A stretch of 64,000 nucleotides of DNA, from positions 174,180 to 238,179 of the forward strand of contig DBQP01000010.1 in assembly GCA_002305265.1 (NCBI GenBank), read 5' to 3'. Position numbers and translations under genes: made by a program. The notes below the pieces were generated by a model. It saw only the letters and a list, made by a program, of their open reading frames with translations, had not been told where the DNA came from and made no database searches. Below are positions 52,992 through 60,978 of the stretch, one piece after another (the first letter of the stretch is position 1; the number at the start of each line of letters is the position of its first letter). The DNA is from Prevotellaceae bacterium UBA1391. GTDB lineage: Bacteria; Bacteroidota; Bacteroidia; Bacteroidales; Bacteroidaceae.

Positions 52992-54224
52992 ATGGCTATC
53001 TCACTCATCATCGCGTTCATCATCCTCATGGTTGTTTTCAAGGTTTTCCACCTTGGAGACACGTTCTCGCCATGGATGATCACGACGGCCGTCTGGACAG
53101 GCTACATCCTCACCTATCTCTTTTTCAGCGACCTGCTCGTGCCCCTGGAGACGCGCTTCTACACCTGCGCCCTCATCTGGGTGCCGACAATGTCGCTTTC
53201 GTCCATCCTCACCTATCAGTGCTGGCCGACCAACGACAGCCCGCGGGGCATCAATGCGCCGCTCCATGTCAATGCGTCGATGTTCGATCTGCTCTTCGTA
53301 CTCTCCCTGCTGCTGACGCCGCTCTACGCCTATCAGATTCTGAAAATCGTGTTGGAGTTCGGTTCGGAGGACATCATGTACAACATCCGCATCTTCGCCA
53401 ACTTCGGCAAGGAGGGCGGCGGACTGACCGGCGTGCTGAAATATGTCAACAGCATCAACACCGCCCTGTTCATCATCGCCCTCTGGCGCTTTCCCGACAT
53501 CCCGCGGTGGAAGTTCATCACCATCGCCCTCACCAATCTCATCTGCGCCCTCTCCATCATGGCCAAGCAGCCCATCTTCGTCATGCTCTTTGCCACCCTG
53601 TTCGTCTTCTACCAAAAGAAATACGTCAAGCCGCGCGCCATCATCCTCTGGGGCGCCGCCCTGATCATGCTGTTCTACGGCTTCAATCAACTCAGAACGT
53701 CGGAAAACAGCCAGACAGAGCGCACGTTCTTCGACTTCATCGCCATCTACATCCTCTCTCCGGCGGCGGCCTTCGAACGTGCCGACATCGACCTGACCGA
53801 CCAGTTCGGCACACACACGCTCGCCTTCTTCAACGCCGTGCTCTCCAAGCTGCACCTCGCCGATGTCTACGTCGAGGAAACCGTGCAACCCTTCGTGTGG
53901 ATTCCCCTGCCGACCAACGTCTACACCGCTTTCCAACCGTTCTACGAGGACTTCGGCTACAAGGGCATCGCCTTCTTCGCCACCGTCTACGGCGTGCTCT
54001 TCGGATGGCTCTACCGCAAGGCGCACAGCGGCTCGTCCACCAGCAAGTGCATGTACGCCTACATCACCGTCGTCCTCATGCTCCAGTTCTTTCAGGAGCA
54101 ATTCTTCGTCACGCTTTCCACCATCATACAGCTGGCCGTGCTCTTCCTGCTCGCGACGCAGTCCACCATCCGATTCCGCTGGCCTGACTCCCACAGGCAG
54201 CCCAACAACACTTCCCCATCATGA
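52992..54224 (+). CDS. Wzy-like oligosaccharide repeat-unit polymerase
   Basis: A 410-residue polytopic protein with about ten hydrophobic segments and a large extracytoplasmic loop in the second half (VQPFVWIPLPTNVYTAFQPF, then EDFGYKGIAFFATVYGVLFG). This layout, together with position between Wzz and Wzx-type genes, fits the O-antigen/oligosaccharide polymerase family. Such proteins diverge so fast that motifs are weak. The start at 52992 (MAISLIIAFIILMVVF) follows a 178-base gap with no feature. The stop overlaps the next start by four bases (ATGA). Confidence 0.85.
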   Translation: MAISLIIAFIILMVVFKVFHLGDTFSPWMITTAVWTGYILTYLFFSDLLVPLETRFYTCALIWVPTMSLSSILTYQCWPTNDSPRGINAPLHVNASMFDLLFVLSLLLTPLYAYQILKIVLEFGSEDIMYNIRIFANFGKEGGGLTGVLKYVNSINTALFIIALWRFPDIPRWKFITIALTNLICALSIMAKQPIFVMLFATLFVFYQKKYVKPRAIILWGAALIMLFYGFNQLRTSENSQTERTFFDFIAIYILSPAAAFERADIDLTDQFGTHTLAFFNAVLSKLHLADVYVEETVQPFVWIPLPTNVYTAFQPFYEDFGYKGIAFFATVYGVLFGWLYRKAHSGSSTSKCMYAYITVVLMLQFFQEQFFVTLSTIIQLAVLFLLATQSTIRFRWPDSHRQPNNTSPS

Positions 54225-55561
54225 GCACACCCAGATTCTTTCAAGGCGATGCCCGCACCGTTCTTGTCAAGAAGAACATCATCGGTTCTCTCGGCATCAA
54301 GGGCTGGAGCGCGCTCACGCAATATCTCGTCGTTCCCCTCTCGCTCGACTGCCTCACGCAGTATGAATACGGCCTTTGGCTTACGATCAACACCATCCTC
54401 ATCGCCATCGACGCCATCGACGTGGGCCTGGGCAACGGACTTCGCAACAAACTGGCCGAGGCACTCGCACTGGGCGACAAGATTCAAGCCCGCAAATACG
54501 TCAGCACGACCTTCCTCATGCTCATCTGCGTCATGCTGCCCGTCATGCTGCTCGCCGCCGCCGGCATCCAGGCAGTGGACTGCCACCGCCTGATGAACGT
54601 CGATGCGGCGCTCGTTCCCAACCTCAAGCTGATCCTCACGGCGGTCATCGGCTTCATGGGCTCCACCTTCATCATGAAGTTCATCGGCAACACCTATCTC
54701 GGCCTTCAGCTGCCCGCCATCAACAATTTGCTCGTCGTGCTGGGACAGACCCTCGCGCTCGCCGCCATCTATCTGCTCTCCCGCATGCACGTCGACAGCC
54801 TCCTGCTCGTCGTCATCGCCTACACGGCCTCTCCCCTGCTGGTCTATCTGCTCGCCTACCCCGTCACCTTCTGCGGACGCTACAAGTATTTGGCGCCGTC
54901 TCTGAAGCACACCGACCGCCATACGTTCCAGCAACTGCTGCGTCTCGGTCTGTCCTTCTTCTTCATCCAGTTCACAGGCATCGTGCTCTTCACCGCCGCC
55001 AGCATCATCATCCAGAAGCAGCTGAGCCCCGAGTCCGTCACGCCCTATCAGCTCACCAACCGCTACTACACCCTCCTGTTCATGCTCTTCACCATCATCG
55101 TGACGCCGCTCTGGTCGGCCACGACCGATGCCTACACCAAGGGCGACTGGGCATGGATCCATAAAGTCATGCGGCGCATCCGTCTGTGGCTGCTCATCAG
55201 CATCGGGTTGCTGGTGGTCATGTACCTGGCCGCACCCCTCTTCTTCGAATTCTGGGTGCAGGGCCGCGTGAAAGTCGCACCAGCGCTCTCGTTCGCCATG
55301 GCCGTCTACACATGGATGCAGATCGCCAGCAACTCCTATTCCTACATTCTGCTCGGCATCGGAAAGATACGCCTCATCACCATCGTTACCGCCGTCGAGG
55401 CAGTCGTCTTCATCCCCTTGCAGATTCTGGCATGCAAACATTTCGGCACGGTTGGCATCGCTGCAACGCTCTCCGCCGCCATCCTTGTCTCGCTCATCTT
55501 CAACGTCATCCAATTCAGAAAGATATCCACCAACACCGCCCACGGCATATGGAACCAGTAG
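54221..55561 (+). CDS. Polysaccharide flippase (Wzx, MATE/PST superfamily)
   Basis: A 446-residue protein with about twelve to fourteen hydrophobic segments. It starts with a short basic tail and NIIGSLGIKGWSALTQYLVVPLSL, and the LTQYEYGLWLTINTILIAIDAIDVGLGNGLRN region is characteristic for Wzx-type flippases (the YG.W and D.GLG.G words). It would move undecaprenyl-linked repeat units across the inner membrane. It overlaps the polymerase by four bases and the next glycosyltransferase by 13. Confidence 0.93.
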   Translation: MSTPRFFQGDARTVLVKKNIIGSLGIKGWSALTQYLVVPLSLDCLTQYEYGLWLTINTILIAIDAIDVGLGNGLRNKLAEALALGDKIQARKYVSTTFLMLICVMLPVMLLAAAGIQAVDCHRLMNVDAALVPNLKLILTAVIGFMGSTFIMKFIGNTYLGLQLPAINNLLVVLGQTLALAAIYLLSRMHVDSLLLVVIAYTASPLLVYLLAYPVTFCGRYKYLAPSLKHTDRHTFQQLLRLGLSFFFIQFTGIVLFTAASIIIQKQLSPESVTPYQLTNRYYTLLFMLFTIIVTPLWSATTDAYTKGDWAWIHKVMRRIRLWLLISIGLLVVMYLAAPLFFEFWVQGRVKVAPALSFAMAVYTWMQIASNSYSYILLGIGKIRLITIVTAVEAVVFIPLQILACKHFGTVGIAATLSAAILVSLIFNVIQFRKISTNTAHGIWNQ

Positions 55562-56418
55562 ACTCCGCATCCGCCGCACTCGTCATCGTGCTCTTCCATC
55601 CCTCGGCCGACGACATCGCCCATGTGAGCATGCTCGCCTCGCATGTCGGCGGCGCAGTGGTGGACAACAGCGACGCGCCTTGCGTGCAGACGGACACCAT
55701 CGGTCGCATGGCCTACATCTGCAACGGAAAGAACCTGGGCATAGCCACTGCACAGAACATCGGCATTCGCACGCTGCTCGCACGGCATCCTGGCCTTCGC
55801 CACATCGTCTTTCTCGACCAAGACAGCCGGCTCGGCCCCGACTACGTGGCGCAGATTACGGCAGCCTTCGACGCCATCAGCCGCGAACTGCCCCGGCTGG
55901 CACTGCTGGGTCCGACCGCCTTCCGGCAAGACGACGGCAGCGAGTACAAGTCGGTCATCCACCACGACAAGTCTGCCGCCACCAGCCTTCCCTTCATTGC
56001 CCGGCGCGAGGTCATCTCCTCCGGATGCTGCATCTCCACCGCTGCATTAGCCGACGTCGGCCTCAACGACGAGCCGCTCTTCATCGACTACGTAGACTTC
56101 GAATGGTGCTGGCGCGCAAGCAGCAAGGGCTATGTCTGCGGCATCACGCCCGCAGTCCGCATCGCCCACAAGGTGGGGCAGCGCGAACTGTCCTTCCCCG
56201 GCGGCTACCGCGTGATCATTTCCGCCCCCTTCCGCTATTTCTATCAGTACCGCAACTACCTCTGGCTCTGCCGCCGCTCCTACGTGCCCCGCCAGTGGAA
56301 AATCAACAAGGGCGTCAAGCTCTTCCTCCGCCTCCTCTACTTCCCCCTCCTCGTCAGGGGCGGCTACGCCCGCTGGAGGCAAATGCTACGAGGCATCAAA
56401 GCCGCTCTCCGCTCATGA
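55549..56418 (+). CDS. Glycosyltransferase family 2, rhamnosyltransferase-like, first of a pair
   Basis: A 289-residue GT-A enzyme. The start at 55549 (MEPVDSASAALVIVLFHPSA) overlaps the flippase by 13 bases. Motifs seen are NGKNLGIATAQNIGI, HIVFLDQDSRLG (the DxD-like triad), SSGCCISTAALADVGLNDE, FIDYVDFEWCWRA and the C-terminal YFYQYRNYLWLCRRSYVP. The order is that of the WbbL-type rhamnosyltransferases. It is a close paralogue of the following gene and translationally coupled to it. Confidence 0.9.
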   Translation: MEPVDSASAALVIVLFHPSADDIAHVSMLASHVGGAVVDNSDAPCVQTDTIGRMAYICNGKNLGIATAQNIGIRTLLARHPGLRHIVFLDQDSRLGPDYVAQITAAFDAISRELPRLALLGPTAFRQDDGSEYKSVIHHDKSAATSLPFIARREVISSGCCISTAALADVGLNDEPLFIDYVDFEWCWRASSKGYVCGITPAVRIAHKVGQRELSFPGGYRVIISAPFRYFYQYRNYLWLCRRSYVPRQWKINKGVKLFLRLLYFPLLVRGGYARWRQMLRGIKAALRS

Positions 56419-57335
56419 AGATTGCAGCCATCATCATCCTATACAACCCCGACGCCAGACAGATCCGCCAGACCGTCGACTCGATTCTTCCGCAAGTCGA
56501 CCACCTCTGCCTCGCCGACAATTCCGACGAATCACACCATGTGTGGTTCGACGGCCTGCCTCGCGTTTCCTACCTCCACCTCGGCGGCAACCGCGGCATC
56601 GCAGCCGCACAGAATGCCGCCATGCGGACATTGGAGTCCGACCGCTACGACTTCCTGCTCTTCTGCGACCAAGACAGCCGGGCCGAGGCCGACACCGTCA
56701 GCCAGCTCGCCCGCGCCTGCACAGCCCTTCAGCAGCACGGCCAGCCCACGGGCGGAGTCGGCACCCGCGCCGTCAACCGACAGACGGGGCGCCCCTACGC
56801 GGCCAAGTCCCGCGAATACGAGACTTTCGAACTCGCCAGCGGCGACGGCACACGCTGCACGCTCACGCGCTGCAGCTACATCCGCTCCTCCATCTCGCTC
56901 ATTCCCGCCACCCACTTCGACACCGTCGGGGGCTTCGACGAACGTCTCTTCATCGATGCCGTCGACAACGAGTGGTGCTGGCGCGCGACGCATCTGGCCG
57001 GTCTGCAGTTCTACATCGCGGAAGCCGCGCACATCGTCCACATGCTCGGCGAGGGCGACCGACGTCTCGCCGGACGCCAACTCGCCATCTCTTCTCCCTT
57101 CCGCATCTATTTCCAACTGCGCAACTACCTCTGGCTCTGCCGCCGCCCCTACGTGCCGGCTTGGTGGAAGCGGCATCACGCACTGAAATATCTCGCGAAA
57201 ATCGGCTACTACCTCCTCTGCTGCCGGCCCCGTATGGCCTATCTCAAGCAGATCCTGCGCGGCCTGCGCGACGGCTTGTTCCGCCTGCCACGCCCGAACG
57301 CCGCCGACACGTCCACACACAATCCCGACCATTAA
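56415..57335 (+). CDS. Glycosyltransferase family 2, rhamnosyltransferase-like, second of a pair
   Basis: A 306-residue GT-A enzyme starting at an ATGA overlap (56415). It matches the preceding gene in layout: NRGIAAAQNAAM, FLLFCDQDSRAEA, GGFDERLFIDAVDNEWCWRA, then IYFQLRNYLWLCRRPYVPAWW. It differs by a longer, basic and Arg-rich C-terminal extension. Tandem duplication is the likely origin, followed by change in acceptor specificity. Substrate unknown. Confidence 0.9.
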   Translation: MKIAAIIILYNPDARQIRQTVDSILPQVDHLCLADNSDESHHVWFDGLPRVSYLHLGGNRGIAAAQNAAMRTLESDRYDFLLFCDQDSRAEADTVSQLARACTALQQHGQPTGGVGTRAVNRQTGRPYAAKSREYETFELASGDGTRCTLTRCSYIRSSISLIPATHFDTVGGFDERLFIDAVDNEWCWRATHLAGLQFYIAEAAHIVHMLGEGDRRLAGRQLAISSPFRIYFQLRNYLWLCRRPYVPAWWKRHHALKYLAKIGYYLLCCRPRMAYLKQILRGLRDGLFRLPRPNAADTSTHNPDH

Positions 57336-57353
57336 CCCGCCCACGCTCTCCTC

Positions 57354-58265
57354 ATGACCATATCCGTCCTCATGTCCGTCTACCGCAGCGAGCAGCCCGA
57401 CCATCTCGACCAGGCGCTCCACAGCGTCTGGACGCAGCAGACACGCAAGCCCGACCAGATAGTTCTCATCAAGGACGGGCCGCTCGACCCACCCGCCGAG
57501 GCCGTCATCGACGACTGGGCCCGAAGACTCGGCACCCGGCTCACCCTCCATCAGAATGCGCAGAACGTTGGCCTGACCCGCTCGCTCAACACCGGAATCG
57601 CGCTCGCCACGTCGGAGCTCATTGCCCGCATGGACAGCGACGACCTCTCCACGCCCCGCCGATTCGAGCTTCAGCACGACTTTCTGCTGGCCCATCCCGA
57701 CGTCGACATCGTCGGCGGCAGCATGCAGGAGTTCAGCCAGACGGAGCCCTGCATCAACGTGCGCCACTATCCGCCGACCCATGCCGACGCCGTCCGCATG
57801 ATTGCCAAGGCCAGTCCGCTCGCCCACCCCACCGTCATGATGCGCCGCAGCCTCTTCACCCGCGGCGGGCTGCGCTACGACGAACGCTACCGCACGAGCC
57901 AGGACATCGCCCTCTGGTTCGACGCCATCTGCGCCGGCTACCACATCGGCAACGTGCCCGAGGTGACGCTGCTCTTCCGCCGCGACAACGACGTGTTCCG
58001 CCGCCGCAGCCGCGCCAAGGCCTGGAACGAGTTCCGCATCTACATGTCCGGCATCCGCCGCCTCCACGGCCTGCTCACGCTGAAGTACTTCTTCCCGCTG
58101 GCGCGACTGGTGTTCCGCCTCATGCCCCGCCGCCTCATCAAGGCCATCTACAGCAGCCCGCTGCGGCAGAAGGTGGTGGAGGCAAAGCCCACAGCCGCCA
58201 CCCAAGTCCGCGCCGCGGCCACAGCAAATACCCGGCATGACGAGACGGCCGACACGCCATACTGA
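57354..58265 (+). CDS. Glycosyltransferase family 2
   Basis: A 303-residue GT-A enzyme. Classic family-2 motifs are TISVLMSVYRSEQPDHLDQALHSV at the N-terminus (split here, TISVLMSVYR and LDQALHSVW), NVGLTRSLNTGI, ELIARMDSDDLSTPRRF (the DxD motif MDSDD), VMMRRSLF and the QDIALWFDAI acceptor-site segment. A basic C-terminal part with several Arg may contact the membrane. It is the last gene of the plus-strand operon, 18 bases after the previous gene, and is followed by a bidirectional hairpin. Confidence 0.93.
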   Translation: MTISVLMSVYRSEQPDHLDQALHSVWTQQTRKPDQIVLIKDGPLDPPAEAVIDDWARRLGTRLTLHQNAQNVGLTRSLNTGIALATSELIARMDSDDLSTPRRFELQHDFLLAHPDVDIVGGSMQEFSQTEPCINVRHYPPTHADAVRMIAKASPLAHPTVMMRRSLFTRGGLRYDERYRTSQDIALWFDAICAGYHIGNVPEVTLLFRRDNDVFRRRSRAKAWNEFRIYMSGIRRLHGLLTLKYFFPLARLVFRLMPRRLIKAIYSSPLRQKVVEAKPTAATQVRAAATANTRHDETADTPY

Positions 58266-58350
58266 GCAGAAGCGCACGCAGCCCCAAATGACTCCGCCGG
58301 AGCGCGAGGGCTACCATCGCTCCACCCGACACATCCATCCCCGCACAACA

Positions 58351-58389
58351 ACAGCGCAGCACTTCCCACATCGGGAGGTGCTGCGCTGT
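58351..58389. terminator. Bidirectional hairpin between convergent glycosyltransferase genes
   Basis: A 17-bp stem (ACAGCGCAGCACTTCCC with GGGAGGTGCTGCGCTGT, one T-G pair) and a 5-base loop. It lies 85 bases past the plus-strand operon and 44 bases past the minus-strand glycosyltransferase. There is no T-run, so it may work by RNA stabilisation instead of classical termination. Confidence 0.65.
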
Positions 58390-58432
58390 CATTGAGTTGC
58401 GGTCGTACCATCAGCGGCCGTAGGCAAGACTG

Positions 58433-59449
58433 TCAGCCGTGCCGCTCACGGCCTGTCCATTTGCGCACGCGACGGACCATCGAACGGAAGATGTGGCCCC
58501 AGTTTCCCGCCCGCAAGTTGAGCCAGAGTTCCTCCAGCGAGCGTGCCACTTTCAGCCACGGATGCCCCCAGGCATGCACCCGATAGAAGTGCTCCTTGTA
58601 CGCTGCCCACTCCATCACGCTCTCGGGATGGCGCAGGGGGAACGTCAGTTCGAAACGTGGCATGGTGAAAATGCGGCGCAGGCGGTGCGGCATCGTCTGC
58701 AAGGCGGCGAAATGGGTGCTGTCGGCCGTGGCCCCGACGTTGTTCACGAGGTTCACTGCCGGCATCACGGCCAGCCCGTTCTGCTGCAGCATGGCGCTCC
58801 AGAAGATGCTCTCGAAGTAGGCCTTGCCCGAGGCCCTGTGGTCGCGGCACATCTGCACGAAGTCGCTGCGCAGGCGGCGGTGGCGCACGAGCGACTCCAT
58901 CTGCTGCACCTGCTCGGGACGGTCGAGCCAGCTGTAGCTGGCGTCCCACGTGTCGACCACGCGCCGCCACGAGGCCCATCCCCAGATGCTGAACACCGAG
59001 GTGAAGAAATAGTCGGCGCCCACGCCCTCGGTGCGCTCGTCGGTGTTGAAACCGGCAATCATCGTCACACGCGGGTCGTGCTCGTAGCGGTCGAGCATCT
59101 CCTTGCAGAAGGGGAAGAAGGACTGCGAGGGCACGACGTCGTCTTCCAGCACGATCACCTTGTCGGCCAACGAGAAGGCCCACGTCTGCGCGCGGTAGCC
59201 GCTGGGGTCGCAGCCCCAGTTCCGCTCCTGATAGTTGCGGTGAACGTCACACTCCCAGTCGATGCCCTCGGCAATCTTGCGGCACGCGGCATGCCCTTCG
59301 GCGTCCTGCGGACCGCGCGGCCCGTCTTGATAGAGGAAAAGGCGCGCCGGACGCGCCTTGCGCACCTCGGCGAAGACGAGACGGAAGGTTTCGGGACGAT
59401 TGAAGAAAAGCAGCAGTACGGCTACGTCGCATTGGGCGGGAGGAAGCAT
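58433..59449 (-). CDS. Putative glycosyltransferase with LEDDV motif
   Basis: A 338-residue protein with a GT-A-like N-terminus. Motifs seen are VLLLFFNRPETFRLVF, YQDGPRG, YQERNWGCDPSGYRAQTWAF and KVIVLEDDVVPSQSFFPFC (a DxD-like acidic site), then SIWGWASWRRVVDTW. The layout fits the GT family seen next to surface-glycan genes in Bacteroidota, with some likeness to N-acetylglucosaminyltransferase-type folds. I chose the ATG at 59449 because the longer frame runs through the repeat array at 59517. It is encoded opposite to the polysaccharide operon and may act in the same or the A-LPS-type pathway. Confidence 0.8.
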   Translation of the reverse strand: MLPPAQCDVAVLLLFFNRPETFRLVFAEVRKARPARLFLYQDGPRGPQDAEGHAACRKIAEGIDWECDVHRNYQERNWGCDPSGYRAQTWAFSLADKVIVLEDDVVPSQSFFPFCKEMLDRYEHDPRVTMIAGFNTDERTEGVGADYFFTSVFSIWGWASWRRVVDTWDASYSWLDRPEQVQQMESLVRHRRLRSDFVQMCRDHRASGKAYFESIFWSAMLQQNGLAVMPAVNLVNNVGATADSTHFAALQTMPHRLRRIFTMPRFELTFPLRHPESVMEWAAYKEHFYRVHAWGHPWLKVARSLEELWLNLRAGNWGHIFRSMVRRVRKWTGRERHG

Positions 59450-59516
59450 CGGCAGTGCAGATTGAAGATGGACAATCGGGCGCCGCAGGCAAGAGCCGCG
59501 GCGACATGGGTGGAAA

Positions 59517-59584
59517 ACGAAGGCCTTCGCGAAGGAACACGAAGGCCTTCTTCTTTCATCACGAAGGCCTTCGTGTGCGCAGGG
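59517..59584. repeat. 22-bp-phased GAAGGCCTTC array (array 7)
   Basis: Perfect GAAGGCCTTC at 59519, 59541 and 59563, exactly 22 bp apart. The third copy is extended to the 16-bp palindrome CACGAAGGCCTTCGTG, as in array 1. It lies in the 381-base gap between the glycosyltransferase start and the gldN end, 259 bases past the gldN stop codon. Confidence 0.93.
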
Positions 59585-59747
59585 GAGAATGGCTGCCGGC
59601 AACGCGACGGACGTCGGGCGAACGTCGGCGGCGCGGATGCCTCGCGAAGCATGTACGCCGACGGCACCGCAAAAGGCGGCACCAAGGGCGAGCACGGTGC
59701 AAATATCGGGTTTTCCTACGAGACAGCCAACTCTGCGACGCGAAAAA

Positions 59748-59803
59748 ACGGCCACCGTCCCGTTCTTCTGCCTCCTGCGAGGGAAGAACGGGACGGTGGC
59801 CGT
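59748..59803 (-). terminator. Strong terminator of the gld operon
   Basis: A perfect 21-bp stem (59748-59768 with 59783-59803; contains GCCACCGTCCCG) with a 14-base loop. On the minus strand it is followed by six T residues. It begins 28 bases after the gldN stop codon. Confidence 0.92.
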
Positions 59804-59830
59804 GGATGCGGGGCGGAGTGTCGGGAAGCG

Positions 59831-60910
59831 TCAGTGGCGCTGGCGGCGAACGGTGACGCGCGGTCCGGAACTGGCTGAGGAGGACGCCTTGGGCTGCTTC
59901 TCGGCCTTCTGCGTGGAGACGGTGGAGCGTGCCGACGAGGCGGAAGTGCGGGTCGTGCGGGTCGTGCGCACGCTGCGCTTGCGGTTGGCGCGCAGACTGT
60001 CTTCGACGGCTGCGATGCTGTCGAGGCGTGCCAGCTCGGCACTGTCGACGGGCGTCGCCCACAGGTGCTTCTCGAAGTCGACGATCTGCTTCTCGATGCG
60101 CTTCTGCTCGTTCTTCCGGGCCGTCTCGTCGGGATACATCTGCTGGAGGGAACGTCCCTGCATGTTGGTGGTCATGTAGATGTTTCCCTTGTAGTGGTTG
60201 GTGGCGAAGAAGTCGGCCATCGACATGCGGCTGGCGTTGTTGAGGTTGCTCACCATGATCATGTGCTGCGAGAGATAGGGCTCGACATCTTCCATGCGCA
60301 CCCAGAAGAGCGGGTACTTTCGGGCGGAGGACTCCTCAAGGGAGAACTCGTCGTTGCGGTGGAGCACGGGGCAGAAGGCCACGACGCGGGTGTGGTAGGT
60401 GGCGGTCACCTCATCGTAGTAGCTGCTCTCCTTCACGTAGTAGCTCAGCACCTCGGCGGAGGGGATGTCGTAGTCGAGCACCTTGATGCTGCGGCCGTCG
60501 ATTTCGTAGGGAATCTCGTAGCTGTCGAGCATGTCCTTGAAGTGCATGCGGTTGGCCTCGGTCAGATTCTCGGCCGACGAGTTGATGTCGTATTTGTAGG
60601 CGGGAATCGTTCCGGTATTGAGCAGGCGGAAGAGGACGGTGAAGAGATTGGCCTCGTTGCCGCGGGCCTCAAGCGGATAGTAGAGCGCGGCGTTCTGATT
60701 GTCCATCAGGCTGATCTCGCGGTAGATCTCGCGGCGCCAGGGCACATCGGCCGGCACGGCGACTGCCGTGGGATACATGAGGCTGGCGCGGGAGACGCTC
60801 TGCTGGGCTTCGGTCTTGGCGCGGTTGGTGGCCACGCGCGACTTCTGGGGCTGGGCCATCGCCAGAAGGGCGGTGGACAGTGCGAAGGCAAGGATTATGA
60901 TGCGTTTCAT
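59831..60910 (-). CDS. gldN: T9SS protein GldN/PorN
   Basis: Periplasmic partner of GldK at the outer membrane, part of the T9SS core. The 359-residue protein has a signal peptide (about 1-19, ALSTALLAMAQ). Family regions are VPWRREIYREISLMDNQNAALYYP (here read as WRREIYREI and NAALYYPL), LFRLLNTGTIPAYKYD, RVVAFCPVLHRND, FWVRMEDVEPYL and FATNHYKGNIY. The end is a low-complexity basic tail (RTTRTTRTSASSAR) that is unusual. It is the last gene of the operon. Start codon at 60910. Confidence 0.95.
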   Translation of the reverse strand: MKRIIILAFALSTALLAMAQPQKSRVATNRAKTEAQQSVSRASLMYPTAVAVPADVPWRREIYREISLMDNQNAALYYPLEARGNEANLFTVLFRLLNTGTIPAYKYDINSSAENLTEANRMHFKDMLDSYEIPYEIDGRSIKVLDYDIPSAEVLSYYVKESSYYDEVTATYHTRVVAFCPVLHRNDEFSLEESSARKYPLFWVRMEDVEPYLSQHMIMVSNLNNASRMSMADFFATNHYKGNIYMTTNMQGRSLQQMYPDETARKNEQKRIEKQIVDFEKHLWATPVDSAELARLDSIAAVEDSLRANRKRSVRTTRTTRTSASSARSTVSTQKAEKQPKASSSASSGPRVTVRRQRH

Positions 60911-60978
60911 AGGTCGGTATGAATAGTGCGGCCCGGGAGTCAGTCGGCCGCCGAATTACGATTTGCTGTCTGCTGTCG

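Noticed and set aside
2357..59584. Insertion sequences or MITEs carrying the GAAGGCCTTC triplets
   Set aside because: Arrays have no common terminal inverted repeats or flanking target duplications, and their spacers differ from site to site, so a transposed unit is not supported.
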